A stretch of DNA of 64,000 nucleotides from Oxalobacteraceae bacterium (GTDB lineage: Bacteria; Pseudomonadota; Gammaproteobacteria; Burkholderiales; Burkholderiaceae_D): positions 1-64,000 of the forward strand of contig JAUYNR010000104.1 in NCBI GenBank assembly GCA_030698225.1, given 5' to 3'. This document shows positions 1-9,863 of this stretch, piece after piece. Under the pieces are notes generated by a model, which made no database searches, had not been told where the DNA came from, and saw only the letters and a program-made list of their open reading frames with translations. The translations under genes and the position numbers were made by a program. Each line of letters begins with the position of its first letter. The first letter of the stretch is position 1.

Positions 1-2
1 TC

Positions 3-215
3 CCTGCACAACCGCCGGATTTACGTCGCCTGATCCTTGACCACAAGAGCTTCGCGGTTCATTGCCCGCTCGCCCTGATCGGCGCCGCCTTCTATCCGAT
101 TCTTGTCCATCGGCTCGCAGTTTCGATCCACGCTTCCTCCCTACGGTCGGTCACCCTTCCGCAGTTGCGCTTCACTTCGTTCGCTGTGGTCAGCTTACGG
201 GAGGACTTGCACCTC
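3..215 (+). other. Open frame without visible start, coding status doubtful
   Basis: A frame enters from the left edge and runs about 70 codons to a TAA. The peptide is rich in Arg, Ser, Leu and His and ends in a run reading SLREDLHL. I do not recognise a domain. Its composition looks more like translated non-coding or repeat DNA than a protein tail, so it may be the 3' part of a gene cut by the window or simply an open stretch. Two hairpins follow directly. Confidence 0.2.
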
Positions 216-221
216 TAAGAT

Positions 222-277
222 TGCGCCCATGCTGGGCGCACAATTGAAACTGGCCCTATATAAAAATAGGGCCAGTT
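222..277. repeat. Two adjacent perfect inverted repeats
   Basis: The first hairpin has 7-bp arms (TGCGCCC at 222-228, GGGCGCA at 234-240). The second has perfect 12-bp arms (248-259 and 266-277, AACTGGCCCTAT and its complement) around a 6-base AT spacer. Neither is followed by a T-run in the + direction, so they are not clear intrinsic terminators. They could be ends of a mobile or repeat element or bidirectional 3' hairpins. Confidence 0.5.
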
Positions 278-892
278 ATGTATTGCAATTGCACAAACAA
301 AAAACCAATTCATTACAAATCTGCAACAACAAATGAAAACGGCGGTATTGCGCCACCCTTTTCATATTCCTGCAACGGCATCACTAGCAAGAAATCTAAT
401 CTCTCGAATCCGCACTAACAGTGCGGTTGCTTGACTCAATAATTTTCAAATTCATGAAGGCCAAGATCCGCCAATAATTTTGGAGTCACCCTGACAAACA
501 CACTTTTCCCTGCGGTGTGAACAATATAGTGATGTGTATATGTCCTCCTGTTGGTGTGCGTCAATAACAGTTTCAATATAGAACATCACAGACAAATTTC
601 AAGAGAATATTTGCGCTTGCTCAATATGCAACGCCGTAGTGTTGCCTTATTTCAAATTTAGTCATGTCAAAATTTTTACCAGTTATCTTGCCGTGCACGC
701 ATTCAAGATTTATTTTATGTCGCTGATTCAGGTAATGGGCTGGTCTTGTCAATCAAAGTTTGCAACCGTGGCCAATATCGGATCGAGAATACGCCATCAC
801 ACCTCGGAACAAGCGACCATCACATTTTCCCTCACACCTGCAACTCATCAAGTTTGCCAATCCTGCACAAACCCGCGTAGAATGCACGCTTC
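278..892. other. Intergenic region, AT-rich, one possible tiny reverse ORF
   Basis: There is no convincing gene in about 600 bp. On the minus strand a 49-codon open stretch (436-585) has protein-like C-terminal residues (SVFVRVTPKLLADLGLHEF) and an AGGAGG at 543-548. However, no ATG, GTG or TTG sits at proper spacing downstream of that site; only an ATT would fit. It may be a remnant or a protein with a rare start. The remaining sequence holds nothing I can name. Confidence 0.35.
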
Positions 893-966
893 GCGGGTGT
901 AGCTCAATGGTAGAGCAGAAGCTTCCCAAGCTTACGACGAGGGTTCGATTCCCTTCACCCGCTCCA
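893..966 (+). tRNA. tRNA-Gly(CCC)
   Basis: The cloverleaf can be drawn by eye. The acceptor stem GCGGGTG pairs with CACCCGC, the D stem is GCTC/GAGC, and the anticodon loop TTCCCAA puts CCC at 925-927. The T arm is GAGGG-TTCGATT-CCCTT, and the discriminator T is followed by an encoded CCA at 964-966. The sequence closely resembles the E. coli CCC glycine isoacceptor. A terminator follows at once, so this is a single-gene tRNA transcript. Confidence 0.95.
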
Positions 967-974
967 GTTTTTGC

Positions 975-1001
975 AAGGCACCTGACTCCGGTGCCTTTTT
1001 T
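975..1001 (+). terminator. Intrinsic terminator of the tRNA-Gly transcript
   Basis: An 8-bp stem AAGGCACC/GGTGCCTT has a 7-base loop and is followed by a run of T. It starts 9 nt after the CCA of the tRNA. Confidence 0.85.
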
Positions 1002-1065
1002 GTTGGCGTAGTTATTAACGTAACCTAAGCCGCCATAACCATATCCACCTTCCTGATCTTCAAGC

Positions 1066-1785
1066 ATGCCCGATACTCCATCTTCCGACGACAGCGGCAA
1101 AGCCCGTTTTTACGACCCGGCCGAACACCGGATTCGCAGTTTTGTGACCCGAGCCGGCCGCCTGTCGGTGGCGCAAGGGCGCGCAATCGCCGAATTGGGA
1201 CCGCAGTTTTGCCTGCCTTACGCGAAGGCGCCGCTGGATACCGCGCTGGCCTTCGGCCGCAGCGCACCGACCATTCTGGAAATCGGCTTCGGCATGGGCG
1301 AAACCAGCGCCAAGATTGCGGCCCGCATGCCGGAGAAGAATTTTATCGGGGTCGAAGTGCACACGCCGGGTGTGGGCAGCCTGTTGAAGCTGATCGACGA
1401 GCAGAAACTCGGCAATCTGCGCCTGATCCAGCACGATGCGTTTGAAGTGTTGACCAATATGATTGCACCGGCATCGCTGGCGGGCGTGCATGTGTTCTTC
1501 CCCGATCCGTGGCACAAGGCGCGCCATAACAAGCGCAGACTGATCCAGCCGCCGCTGGTGCAATTGCTGGCGTCGCGCATTGCGCCGGGCGGGTATTTGC
1601 ATTGCGCCACCGACTGGGAAAACTACGCACACCAGATGCTGGCAGTGCTGTCGGGGGAGCCTGCACTGGAAAATACCGCAGAAGGATTTGCGCCGCGCCC
1701 GGATTACCGGCCGGTGACCAAGTTCGAGAACCGCGGCCTGAAGCTGGGGCACGGCGTGTGGGATCTGGTGTTTCGCAAACGCTGA
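1066..1785 (+). CDS. trmB: tRNA (guanine-N7-)-methyltransferase
   Basis: This enzyme transfers a methyl group from S-adenosylmethionine to N7 of G46 in the variable loop of tRNAs. The 239 residues match the family length. The SAM-binding motif I reads [10 protein letters not shown] (about residues 70-79). The family signature [14 protein letters not shown] sits at about 145-158, and the tRNA-contacting C-terminal part follows. No strong ribosome site precedes the ATG, but the conserved core starts well inside this frame. It stands alone between the tRNA-Gly terminator and a repeat-bearing intergenic region, convergent with recQ. Confidence 0.95.
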   Translation: MPDTPSSDDSGKARFYDPAEHRIRSFVTRAGRLSVAQGRAIAELGPQFCLPYAKAPLDTALAFGRSAPTILEIGFGMGETSAKIAARMPEKNFIGVEVHTPGVGSLLKLIDEQKLGNLRLIQHDAFEVLTNMIAPASLAGVHVFFPDPWHKARHNKRRLIQPPLVQLLASRIAPGGYLHCATDWENYAHQMLAVLSGEPALENTAEGFAPRPDYRPVTKFENRGLKLGHGVWDLVFRKR

Positions 1786-1805
1786 TTTGCATATCAAATT
1801 TTAGC

Positions 1806-1884
1806 GGGAGTATGCCTAAAAATGATGCATTTACCGCATATAAATAAAGCGACACTTAAATATACCTAAATCAGTATATTTAAG
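1806..1884 (+). repeat. AT-rich dispersed hairpin element, copy A
   Basis: This is one of eight related intergenic elements. In order it has a GGAGTATG-like box, an ACCGCATAT...GCG half-palindrome and a terminal AT-rich palindrome with 12-bp perfect arms (ACTTAAATATAC and its complement) around a short loop. It lies between the convergent ends of trmB and recQ. Confidence 0.7.
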
Positions 1885-1933
1885 TGAAAGAAATTTCGCA
1901 CTAATTAGTCAACCTGCTACGGATTGCGCCAGC

Positions 1934-2013
1934 CCTCTCTCCCGGCCTCTCTCCCACAAGCGAATCGCATGGCGATTCGGGCACCAGGAAAAGCCATGCC
2001 GGGAGAGAGGAGC
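1934..2013. repeat. GC-rich hairpin module, copy 1
   Basis: It is nearly identical to 56505-56580. Outer arms CTCTCCCGGC and GCCGGGAGAG enclose an inner palindrome CGAATCGCATGGCGATTCG and a shared stretch CACCAGGAAAAGCC. It lies 50 bp from AT-rich element A. The rest of 1786-2056 holds no gene. Confidence 0.85.
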
Positions 2014-2056
2014 AAAACTCCCTCGCAGGCTGGAGAGTAATGAAATATCTTCTGAC

Positions 2057-3883
2057 TTAAACCAGTTCCGCGATCAGCGCCACGATCTGTTCGCCGTAGG
2101 TTTCCAGCTTCTTTTCCCCGACCCCAGTTACGCCGCGCAAATCGTCGATCGAGCGCGGTTGCGCCTTGGCGATGTCGCGCAGCGTGGCGTCATGGAAGAT
2201 CACGTAGGCCGGCACGTTGTTCTTGCGCGCGGTTTCGACCCGCCACCAGCGCAGCTTGTCGAACAATGTCTGCTCCGCTGCCGATAGCGTCGATTCCTCA
2301 TAGCCTTTCTGCTTGCCGGCTTCGCGTTTCGGCTTGACCGGTTTCTGGTATTGCCTGAGCTGGGTCTTTTGCGCGCCGCGCAGTACCGGGCGCGCGGCGT
2401 CGGTCAGTTTCAGCGCGCTATACGATTCGTAGTCCACCGCAAGCAGTCCCAGCGCGATGACCTGGCGCAGAATCGCGCGCCATTCGGCTTCGCTCTTTTC
2501 CGCGCCGATGCCGAAAGTCGATAGCTGATCGTGCCGCCACTGCTTGATGCGCTCGGTTTCGATCCCGCGCAAGACTTCAATCACATGGCCGCCGGCGAAG
2601 CGCTGGTCGACCCGGTAGACGGTCGACAGCAGTTTTTGCACCGCCACCGTGCCGTCGAACGAGATCGGCGGGTTCAGGCAGGTATCACAGTTGCCGCAAC
2701 GCTGCGAGCCTTGGCCGAAGTAGTCCAGCAAGTGCACCCGGCGGCAGGCCAGCGTCTCGCACAGGCCGAGCATCGCATCGAGCTTGACGCCCAGCACGCG
2801 CTTGAAGGTTTCAGCCGCTTCCGATTCGTCGATCATGCGCCGCTGCTGCACCACATCCTGCAAGCCGTAGGCCATCCACGCGTTGGCCGGCGCGCCGTCG
2901 CGCCCGGCGCGGCCGGTTTCCTGGTAATAGCCTTCGATGCTTTTCGGCAAATCCAGATGGGCTACAAACCGCACGTCGGGTTTGTCGATGCCCATGCCGA
3001 ACGCGATGGTGGCGGTCATCACGATGCCGTCTTCCCGCAGGAAACGGGCCTGGTTTTCGCTGCGCTGTTCGTATTTCATGCCGGCGTGATACGGCAGCGA
3101 CGCGATGCCATTGGCGCTCAGGAATTCGGCGGTTTCTTCGACTTTCTTGCGCGACAGGCAATACACGATGCCGGCGTCGCCCGCATGCTCGCCCTGGATG
3201 AAATCGAGCAACTGCTTGCGGCCGTTGGCCTTCTCGACGATCTGGTAACGGATGTTGGGGCGGTCGAACGATGAGACGTATTTGCGCGCATCGACCAGTT
3301 GCAGCCGCTCGGCGATTTCGTCGCGAGTCTGCTGGTCGGCGGTGGCGGTCAGCGCAATCCGCGGCACCTCGGGGAAGCGCTCGTGCAACACCGACAGCTT
3401 GATGTATTCGGGCCGGAAATCATGACCCCATTGCGACACGCAATGGGCTTCGTCGATCGCGAACAGCGCGATTCTGGAAGCTTGCAACAGTTCCAGGCAG
3501 CGCGGCGTCATCAGGCGCTCGGGCGCCACATACACCAGGTCGAGTTCGCCATTGCGCAACTGGCGTTCGATTTGGCTCGATTGCTCGAAAGTCTGGGTCG
3601 AATTCAGGAATGCGGCGCGCACCCCGACCTCGGCCAGCGCATCGACCTGATCCTGCATCAGCGCGATCAGCGGCGAAATCACGATCCCGACGCCATCGCG
3701 CAGCAGCGCCGGAATCTGGTAGCAAAGCGACTTGCCGCCGCCGGTCGGCATCAGCACCAGCGCATCGCCGCCCTGCGCGACATGGTCGATGATCTCGGCC
3801 TGCTGACCGCGAAAGGCCGGATAACCGAACACGGTTTCCAGCACATGCAATGCCTGGGTACTGCCCGATTGTGGGTGCGTCAC
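2057..3883 (-). CDS. recQ: ATP-dependent DNA helicase RecQ
   Basis: RecQ is a 3'-5' DNA helicase of recombination and replication-fork repair. The 608 residues carry Walker A MPTGGGKS (about 45-52), the DEAH box [17 protein letters not shown] (from about 143), and helicase motifs [12 protein letters not shown] and GRAGRDG. They also carry the RQC zinc cysteines in CGNCDTC and a C-terminal HRDC domain (about 525-600, [13 protein letters not shown]-like segment). This is the normal length of the bacterial enzyme. It starts 3 bp after the stop of uppP, so the two are probably cotranscribed in the order uppP-recQ. Confidence 0.95.
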   Translation of the reverse strand: MTHPQSGSTQALHVLETVFGYPAFRGQQAEIIDHVAQGGDALVLMPTGGGKSLCYQIPALLRDGVGIVISPLIALMQDQVDALAEVGVRAAFLNSTQTFEQSSQIERQLRNGELDLVYVAPERLMTPRCLELLQASRIALFAIDEAHCVSQWGHDFRPEYIKLSVLHERFPEVPRIALTATADQQTRDEIAERLQLVDARKYVSSFDRPNIRYQIVEKANGRKQLLDFIQGEHAGDAGIVYCLSRKKVEETAEFLSANGIASLPYHAGMKYEQRSENQARFLREDGIVMTATIAFGMGIDKPDVRFVAHLDLPKSIEGYYQETGRAGRDGAPANAWMAYGLQDVVQQRRMIDESEAAETFKRVLGVKLDAMLGLCETLACRRVHLLDYFGQGSQRCGNCDTCLNPPISFDGTVAVQKLLSTVYRVDQRFAGGHVIEVLRGIETERIKQWRHDQLSTFGIGAEKSEAEWRAILRQVIALGLLAVDYESYSALKLTDAARPVLRGAQKTQLRQYQKPVKPKREAGKQKGYEESTLSAAEQTLFDKLRWWRVETARKNNVPAYVIFHDATLRDIAKAQPRSIDDLRGVTGVGEKKLETYGEQIVALIAELV

Positions 3884-3886
3884 CGC

Positions 3887-4720
3887 TTAGCTTGCCCAGT
3901 TGACGGTGCCGCTATAGGCGGTGGCCAGGACCAGCAAGCCGAATGCGATCCGATACCAGGCGAAGAAGGTGAAGTCGTGGCTGCTGATATAGCGCAGCAA
4001 CCAGCGCACGCACAGGAAAGCGGAAGCAAATGACGCCGCCGTACCGACGCCAAACAACGGAATGTCGGCCAGCGACAGCAGCGCCCGTTCCTTATAGATC
4101 GAATACACGGTGGCCCCCAGCAGGGTCGGAATCGCCAGGAAGAACGAAAATTCGGTGGCAGCCTTGCGCGACATGCCGAACAGCATGCCGCCGATAATCG
4201 TCGCGCCGGAGCGGCTGGTGCCGGGCACCAGCGCAAACGCCTGTGCGCAACCGAGCTTGAAGGCGTCCAGCGCAGTCATTTCTTCGACCGAGACGATGTG
4301 CACCACAACCGGATTGTTCCGGTTCCTGCGCTCGACCCACAAGATCACGAAGCCGCCAATGATGAATGCCAGCGCCACCGGCACCGGCTTAAACAGGCTT
4401 TCCTGGATGGCCTTGCCGAACAGCAGACCCAGCACCACGGCCGGCAGGAAAGCGATGACGAGATTGATTACGAATTTTTGCGACTTGGCATCCGTCAGCA
4501 GGCCGGACAGCGCCGATCCGAGACGCTGCCGGTATTCCCAGCACACGGCCAGCATCGCGCCGGCCTGAATCGCGATCTCGAACACCTTGATCGTATCGCC
4601 GGTGAAATCGAGCAGGCTGGCGGCCAGGATCAGATGGCCGGTCGACGAGATCGGCAAAAACTCGGTAAAGCCCTCGACTAGGCCCATGATGAGTGCTTTT
4701 AGCGCAAGAGTTAGGTCCAT
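3887..4720 (-). CDS. uppP: Undecaprenyl-diphosphatase
   Basis: This membrane enzyme dephosphorylates undecaprenyl diphosphate to regenerate the lipid carrier for peptidoglycan. High-copy UppP/BacA gives bacitracin resistance. The 277 residues are mostly hydrophobic helices. Both family signatures are present: [14 protein letters not shown] (about 16-29) and [10 protein letters not shown] (about 165-174). The gene is directly upstream of recQ with a 3-bp gap. Upstream lies the terminator of the preceding minus-strand pair. Confidence 0.95.
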   Translation of the reverse strand: MDLTLALKALIMGLVEGFTEFLPISSTGHLILAASLLDFTGDTIKVFEIAIQAGAMLAVCWEYRQRLGSALSGLLTDAKSQKFVINLVIAFLPAVVLGLLFGKAIQESLFKPVPVALAFIIGGFVILWVERRNRNNPVVVHIVSVEEMTALDAFKLGCAQAFALVPGTSRSGATIIGGMLFGMSRKAATEFSFFLAIPTLLGATVYSIYKERALLSLADIPLFGVGTAASFASAFLCVRWLLRYISSHDFTFFAWYRIAFGLLVLATAYSGTVNWAS

Positions 4721-4755
4721 GAATTATTTTTGAGAGTGGAAAAAATGCGCCAATA

Positions 4756-4787
4756 AAAAACCCCGCATCCGGGCGCGCGGTGCGGGT
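4756..4787 (-). terminator. Intrinsic terminator after the DUF1439 gene
   Basis: Read on the minus strand, arms CCCGCA...TGCGGG form a GC-rich hairpin followed by a T-run (the AAAAAA at 4756-4761 on the plus strand). It lies just past the stop at 4815 and before uppP. Confidence 0.75.
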
Positions 4788-4814
4788 GCCATCGCAAAAT
4801 ACAACTTCAGCCGG

Positions 4815-5366
4815 CTATTTTACAGGCTCCAGTGTGATCACCAGGCTATTCTGCCTGACCACGATGTTGCCGGGAATGCGCCGGATTCCCGCATATTGCA
4901 GGTCGTTCGGCTGCAATGTGTAGAGCGGAACCCCATTCAGGATTTCTTCGGCCAGCAAGCCGCCCAGCTTGCTCACTTGCCGACTGACGCGGGCATCGAC
5001 GCCTTCCAACTCGATATTTTCCATGTGCGGATCGGTCAGCACGATGGCATTTCTGGCCGGGTCGAACTGCAATCCGCCCGAGATCGCGAAACGCCCTTTC
5101 CATGCGTTCTTCATGAACGGCGGCGCAATCGTTGCATCCATCGTGGTCAGGACCCGGTTGCTGTGCGGCTGCAGCGCCAGCCTGGGATGGCTGACATCGA
5201 TGTCCAGCAATGCCAGATAACGGTTGTTCAACGGGAAATGCCGGTCCAACGACTGCTGCAATTTGTATAGTGGCAATTCGACCTCGCGCGGGCCTAGAAA
5301 ACCGGCACAGGCGGTCAGAATGAAGGCAGCGGCCAGCAGCGGCATGCGTGCGTAAAAACGTTTCAA
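4815..5366 (-). CDS. DUF1439 lipoprotein
   Basis: The protein has 183 residues with a lipoprotein signal peptide ending in the lipobox LTAC (Cys20), so it is probably anchored in an envelope membrane. The mature part matches the DUF1439 family (YceB-like): alternating hydrophobic strands, [18 protein letters not shown] and [10 protein letters not shown]. Family members are thought to resemble lipid-binding tubular folds, and the function is unknown. Its start codon overlaps the stop of the upstream cysteine-cluster gene by 4 bp (ATGA), so the two are translationally coupled. Confidence 0.85.
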   Translation of the reverse strand: MKRFYARMPLLAAAFILTACAGFLGPREVELPLYKLQQSLDRHFPLNNRYLALLDIDVSHPRLALQPHSNRVLTTMDATIAPPFMKNAWKGRFAISGGLQFDPARNAIVLTDPHMENIELEGVDARVSRQVSKLGGLLAEEILNGVPLYTLQPNDLQYAGIRRIPGNIVVRQNSLVITLEPVK

Positions 5367-5644
5367 GAATGGCTCCAGATTAGTTGCGGCGCGGTAAGCC
5401 GATCCAGTTCAGACAGGAACAGCAACGCTTCGGTTCGCGACTGCCCGCACATATCCGGCGATGGCTGCAGGCTGGCGCAGACTGGCGGGCGCCCGGGATC
5501 GCCGAATATCCTGCATCGGTCTTCGTCATCGAGTTGAACACAGCGGGTATTGGCCGGTTTGCCCAGCGGCATGCCGGGTATCGGCGATGAGATCGAGGGA
5601 GCGATGCAGCATGCACCGCAACGGTTCCGGCACGTATTGATCAT
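5363..5644 (-). CDS. YkgJ-family cysteine-cluster protein
   Basis: This small protein (93 residues) begins with a dense cysteine group, CRNRCGACC (residues 5-13), followed by [15 protein letters not shown] and RPPVC. This is the usual CxxxCxxCC...C pattern of the YkgJ family, which probably binds a zinc ion or Fe-S cluster. Its role is unknown. It overlaps the DUF1439 lipoprotein gene by 4 bp. Other open frames here (for example 5526-5768) are shadows. Confidence 0.85.
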   Translation of the reverse strand: MINTCRNRCGACCIAPSISSPIPGMPLGKPANTRCVQLDDEDRCRIFGDPGRPPVCASLQPSPDMCGQSRTEALLFLSELDRLTAPQLIWSHS

Positions 5645-5745
5645 GTCTGGATGCTTTGAATGAAGGGGCGGACCGGAATAATACCCGGATTGCCCCCAAG
5701 GTAAGTTGCAAGAAATCCCATTGAAAGCCTACCGGTCCCGTATCG

Positions 5746-8181
5746 TCAGGTTGGCGCGCGCGGCGCACGCCCCAGGCGCTGCTCCACTTCCAGCACCTGC
5801 CGGGTGGTCTTGATGATCGTGTCGGGATTCAGGCTGATCGAGTCGATACCGATTTCCACCAGATATTGCGCCACCTCCGGATAGTCGGAAGGCGCCTGGC
5901 CGCAGATGCCGACATGACGCTGGTTGCGCCGCCCGCCCTCGACTGTCTGGCGGATCATTTCGGTGACGCCGGCATCGCGTTCGTCGAAATCGAAGGAGAC
6001 TATTTCCGAATCCCGATCGACCCCGAGCACCAACTGCGTCAGATCGTTGGACCCGATCGAAAAGCCGTCGAACAGCTTGGCGAACGCGTCTATCTGGATC
6101 ACGTTATTCGGGATTTCGCACATCACGTAAATTTCCAGGCCGTCAACGCCGCGCTGCAGCCCATGCTTTGCCATGGCCGCCAGAACCCGCTCGGCCTCCT
6201 GCACCCGGCGGCAGAACGGAATCATCAATTTGACGTTGGACAGGCCCATCTCTGCGCGCACTCTTTTCATGGCCAGACATTCCAGGGCAAAGCCATCGGC
6301 ATAGGCCGGATGGGTGTAGCGGGACGCGCCGCGAAAACCCAGCATCGGGTTTTCCTCTTCCGGCTCGAACCATTTGCCGCCGAGCAGGCTGGCGTACTCG
6401 TTGGTTTTGAAGTCCGACATGCGCACGATCACTGGCTTCGGGTAAAACGCAGCGGCAATCGTGCCGACCCCCTCGGAAAGCTGCCGCACGAAATAGTCTG
6501 CCGGCCGGGCGAACAAATGGGTCAGCTTTGCGATTGCCTCTCGGGTTTTCGGATCGGCTATTCTCTCCGGATGTGCCAGTGCCATCGGATGCGCCTTGAT
6601 GTGCTCGGCGACGATGAATTCCATGCGCGCCAGTCCGACCCCGTCATTGGGAAGGAAAGAGGTCTTGAACGCGATGTCCGGATTGCCGATGTTGACCATT
6701 AAATGCGTGTTTGGTTGTTGCAGGGCGGACAGATCGGTGCTGATTTTCTTGAACGGTATGCGCCCCGCAAAGACATGCCCAAGGTCGCCCTCGGCACAGG
6801 AAACGGTGACTTCGTCCCCGCTACGGATGGATTCGGTCGCATTGTCGCAACCGACCACCGCAGGGATGCCGAGCTCGCGCGCCACGATGGCGGCGTGGCA
6901 GGTACGTCCGCCGCGGTTGGTTACCACCGCCGCCGCGATCTTCATCACCGTGCCCCAGTCGGGCATGGTGGTGTCGGCGACCAATACTTCGCCCGCCTGA
7001 AACTGATTCAGTTGCGCCACATCGGTAATGACGCGCGCGGTGCCGGAGGCAATCTTGCCGCCCACTGCGCGCCCGCTGGCGCGGGTTTCCCCCTTGCGTT
7101 CCAGCCGGTATTCATCGAAGGTGTGCAACGATTTTTGCGATGCAACCGTTTCCGGACGCGCCTGCACCATGTACAGATTGCCGTCGATGCCATCCTTGGC
7201 CCACTCGATATCCATCGGCACCGGATGCCCGGCTTTGGCGCTGTAGTGGTCCTCGATCCGGATTGCGGCGTCTGCCAGCGCCAGCACTTCATCGTCGCTG
7301 AGGCAGAAGCGGCGCTGGTCTTCCTTCGGGGTCGGCACGTTGTGCGTGGTCTCGCGCCCGGCCCCGCTGGAATACACCATCCGGATTTTCTTGCCGCCCA
7401 GCGTGCGGCGCAGCACGCTGCGGCGGCCCAGCCGCAAGGTAGGCTTGAAGACGTGGAACTCGTCCGGGTCGACCGTCCCCTGCACCACGTTCTCCCCCAG
7501 GCCGTAAGCGCCGGTGATGAACACGACGTCGCGAAAACCGGATTCGGTATCGAGTGAAAATATCACGCCGCTGGAAGCCAGATCCGAGCGCACCATTTTC
7601 ATCACGCCGACCGACAGAAATACCTTGAAATGGTCGAAGCCGTTGTCCACCCGGTAGCTGATGGCGCGATCCTTGAACAGGCTCGCAAAGCAGCGCCGCA
7701 CCGCATCAAGCAGCCTGGCTTCGCCGGCGATGTGCAGGAAGGTTTCATGCTGGCCGGCAAAACTGGCCGTCGGCAAGTCCTCGGCAGTGGCGGAACTGCG
7801 CACGGCGACCGTCAGTTGTTCGCCATACTCGGCCCTGAGCCGTGCGTAGGCAGCGCTGATCTGGGCCGCAAGCTCGGGCGGCAGCGCTGCGCCATACACG
7901 ATTTCCTGGGCCAGCTGGGCCCGCCGTGCCAAGTCGCCGACATCCTTCACGTCCAGGCCGTCCAGCGCCGCATGCAGGCGCGGCCAGGCATTGGCCTGAT
8001 CAAGTACGGTGCGGTAGGCCTCGGCCGTGATGGCAAAGCCATTCGGCACCCGGACGCCCTGCGCGCCCAGTTCGCGCACCATCTCGCCCAGCGAGGCATT
8101 CTTGCCGCCGACCAGCGGCACGTCGGCAATGCCCAGTTCGGAGAACCACCGAATGTATGTGTTGCCTGCTTTCATCATCAT
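5746..8181 (-). CDS. ppsA: Phosphoenolpyruvate synthase
   Basis: This enzyme converts pyruvate, ATP and water to PEP, AMP and phosphate, the entry to gluconeogenesis from three-carbon acids. The 811 residues are full length. An N-terminal ATP-grasp-type PPDK_N domain begins FSELGIADVPLVGGKNASLGEM. The phosphohistidine swivel domain carries GGRTCHAAIVARELGIPAVVG, in which His is the phosphorylated residue. The C-terminal PEP-binding barrel ends in VGICGQAPSDYPE and SISLNPD. Three ATG codons in a row (8181, 8178, 8175) could each start it. No regulatory kinase gene (ppsR) is next to it, unlike in many relatives. Confidence 0.95.
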   Translation of the reverse strand: MMMKAGNTYIRWFSELGIADVPLVGGKNASLGEMVRELGAQGVRVPNGFAITAEAYRTVLDQANAWPRLHAALDGLDVKDVGDLARRAQLAQEIVYGAALPPELAAQISAAYARLRAEYGEQLTVAVRSSATAEDLPTASFAGQHETFLHIAGEARLLDAVRRCFASLFKDRAISYRVDNGFDHFKVFLSVGVMKMVRSDLASSGVIFSLDTESGFRDVVFITGAYGLGENVVQGTVDPDEFHVFKPTLRLGRRSVLRRTLGGKKIRMVYSSGAGRETTHNVPTPKEDQRRFCLSDDEVLALADAAIRIEDHYSAKAGHPVPMDIEWAKDGIDGNLYMVQARPETVASQKSLHTFDEYRLERKGETRASGRAVGGKIASGTARVITDVAQLNQFQAGEVLVADTTMPDWGTVMKIAAAVVTNRGGRTCHAAIVARELGIPAVVGCDNATESIRSGDEVTVSCAEGDLGHVFAGRIPFKKISTDLSALQQPNTHLMVNIGNPDIAFKTSFLPNDGVGLARMEFIVAEHIKAHPMALAHPERIADPKTREAIAKLTHLFARPADYFVRQLSEGVGTIAAAFYPKPVIVRMSDFKTNEYASLLGGKWFEPEEENPMLGFRGASRYTHPAYADGFALECLAMKRVRAEMGLSNVKLMIPFCRRVQEAERVLAAMAKHGLQRGVDGLEIYVMCEIPNNVIQIDAFAKLFDGFSIGSNDLTQLVLGVDRDSEIVSFDFDERDAGVTEMIRQTVEGGRRNQRHVGICGQAPSDYPEVAQYLVEIGIDSISLNPDTIIKTTRQVLEVEQRLGRAPRAPT

Positions 8182-8616
8182 CTTTCAATGCATGATAGTC
8201 AAAGATGAAAAAATCAATTCCCGATAGCCTCAAATACATTGCCGTGTATATTTTAAATAGCCAATAAACATATGCGGTAAATACAATGAAAATTGCCATA
8301 CTCCTTGTTTTCTCAAGCTGATTGCGTGTCTGGTTGGCGCATCTGGAGGGTCCGGCCGGCACGGCCCCGCAATCACAGGAACATTGTCGCGCCGGGACCG
8401 CAGCGCGCTGCTTGACGGGGAACAAACAAGGATGGGAATTTCAGATTTGAATAGGTGCGGCGAAATTGCGCTGCATCATCACATTATGATTTTATTGTGG
8501 TTATCTTCAACAACATCACAATGCCGGCAAATCCGATCCGATCGCTTACCCGCTTTTGAACCGGCAACGGGTGCCGGATTGTCTTGTCGATACCGGAACC
8601 AAACCCAAGGAGATGA
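8182..8616. other. Divergent intergenic region between ppsA and aldolase
   Basis: About 435 bp without a gene. It holds AT-rich element B (8231-8304) and a GC hairpin upstream of the aldolase (CCGGCAAC/GTGCCGG near 8570). I see no unambiguous promoter. Both gluconeogenic genes fire outward from here, so shared regulation is possible. Confidence 0.5.
8231..8304 (-). repeat. AT-rich dispersed hairpin element, copy B
   Basis: On the minus strand the order is GGAGTATGGCAATTTTCAT, then ACCGCATAT, then an AT palindrome AAATACA...TGTATATTT. The box and spacing match copies D and E closely. It sits between two divergent genes. Confidence 0.7.
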
Positions 8617-8619
8617 GTG

Positions 8620-9639
8620 ATGACGAATCAGGACCATTTGCAGGCAACCATCGACGATATTGTGCAGGTCGGGCGCGGCATCCTCGCAGCCGATGAAAGC
8701 GCGCCTACCATCGCAAAGCGATTCAAGGCCATCGAAGTCGAATCGACCGAAGAAAACCGGCGCGCCTACCGGGCGCTGCTGTTGACCACGCCGGGGCTGG
8801 GCGCATACATCAGCGGCGTCATTCTGTTCGAGGAAACACTGGCCCATACAACGGATGACGGCACGCTGCTTCCCGCGGCCGCCTGGGGACAAAAAATCGT
8901 CCCCGGCATCAAGGTCGACAAGGGCACCGTGCCGCTGCCCTTGAGTCCCGGCGATCTCGTCACCCAGGGACTGGACGGTCTGGCACAGCGGCTGCAAACC
9001 TACCGGAACCAGGGCGCCCGCTTTGCCAAATGGCGCGATGTGTATCCGGTTGACCAGCATCTGCCCAGCGTACTCGGGATTGCAGCCAATGCGGAAATGC
9101 TGGCCCGTTATGCCGCAGCATGCCAGAGCGAAGGCCTGGTTCCGATTGTCGAGCCGGAGATCCTGATGGATGGCAATCACAGCATCGAGCGCTGCGCACA
9201 GGTCACCGAAGCCGTCCTGCATGCGGTGTTTCACGCCCTCTATCGCCATCATGTGGCGCTTGAGCACATGCTGCTGAAACCCAGCATGGTATTGCCCGGC
9301 AACGAGCAATCGAAGGCCGCTCCGGAGGCAGTCGCCGACGCCACCCTCAGGGTCCTGCGCCGCACCGTTCCCGCTGCGGTACCCAGCATCAACTTCCTGT
9401 CCGGCGGCCAGGAGCCGGAAGAAGCTAGCGCCAACCTGAATGCGCTGAATCAGCGCGGCGCTGCGTCACCGTGGCGGCTCAGCATCTCTTACGGTCGTGC
9501 CTTGCAACAACCGGCACTGCACGCCTGGGGCGGCAAGCCGGAGAATATCGGGGCAGCCCAGCAAGCCCTGCTCAAACGGGCCCGCCTGAACAGCCTGGCG
9601 ATGCGCGGCGGCTATACGCCGGAGATGGAGAACGACTGA
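8620..9639 (+). CDS. Class I fructose-bisphosphate aldolase
   Basis: This enzyme cleaves or forms fructose 1,6-bisphosphate through a Schiff-base lysine, without metal. The protein has about 339 residues. The N-terminal signature GRGILAADES is at about 20-29. VPIVEPEILMDG (about 175-186) and LLKPSMVLPG (about 215) are the conserved active-site segments, and FLSGGQEPEEA gives the phosphate-binding loop. I prefer the ATG at 8620 because AAGGAG (8607-8612) is 7 nt upstream; a GTG three bases earlier is too close. It is divergent from ppsA, consistent with a joint gluconeogenic role. Confidence 0.93.
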   Translation: MTNQDHLQATIDDIVQVGRGILAADESAPTIAKRFKAIEVESTEENRRAYRALLLTTPGLGAYISGVILFEETLAHTTDDGTLLPAAAWGQKIVPGIKVDKGTVPLPLSPGDLVTQGLDGLAQRLQTYRNQGARFAKWRDVYPVDQHLPSVLGIAANAEMLARYAAACQSEGLVPIVEPEILMDGNHSIERCAQVTEAVLHAVFHALYRHHVALEHMLLKPSMVLPGNEQSKAAPEAVADATLRVLRRTVPAAVPSINFLSGGQEPEEASANLNALNQRGAASPWRLSISYGRALQQPALHAWGGKPENIGAAQQALLKRARLNSLAMRGGYTPEMEND

Positions 9640-9823
9640 CGCTGCGGCGTCAACTGCAACGCATCCGCTACAGCATCAATCAGGGCGATTCTGCATAGGG
9701 CGTGGGCCGGAAAACTCCACGCCCTCCCCCTTCCCCGCAAACTTCCGCAGCAAACACGGGTGCTGTGTAACGCTTTGTTTCATTTTGTGCGCGCCATTGA
9801 CGGCATCTGCTTTGCCGCTTACA

Positions 9824-9841
9824 TTACTGACTCCAAAGTAA
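9824..9841. promoter_or_regulatory. Candidate TetR operator
   Basis: An inverted repeat TTACT-N8-AGTAA lies 22 bp upstream of the TetR regulator start. Autoregulatory operators of this family are usually palindromes in this position. The arms are short (5 bp), so this is suggestive only. The rest of 9640-9823 shows no gene. Confidence 0.35.
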
Positions 9842-9863
9842 GTTACCTGTTTCCACAGCCTGC

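Noticed and set aside
753-1100. 115-codon minus-strand frame
   Set aside because: It runs across the tRNA-Gly gene and its terminator on the opposite strand.
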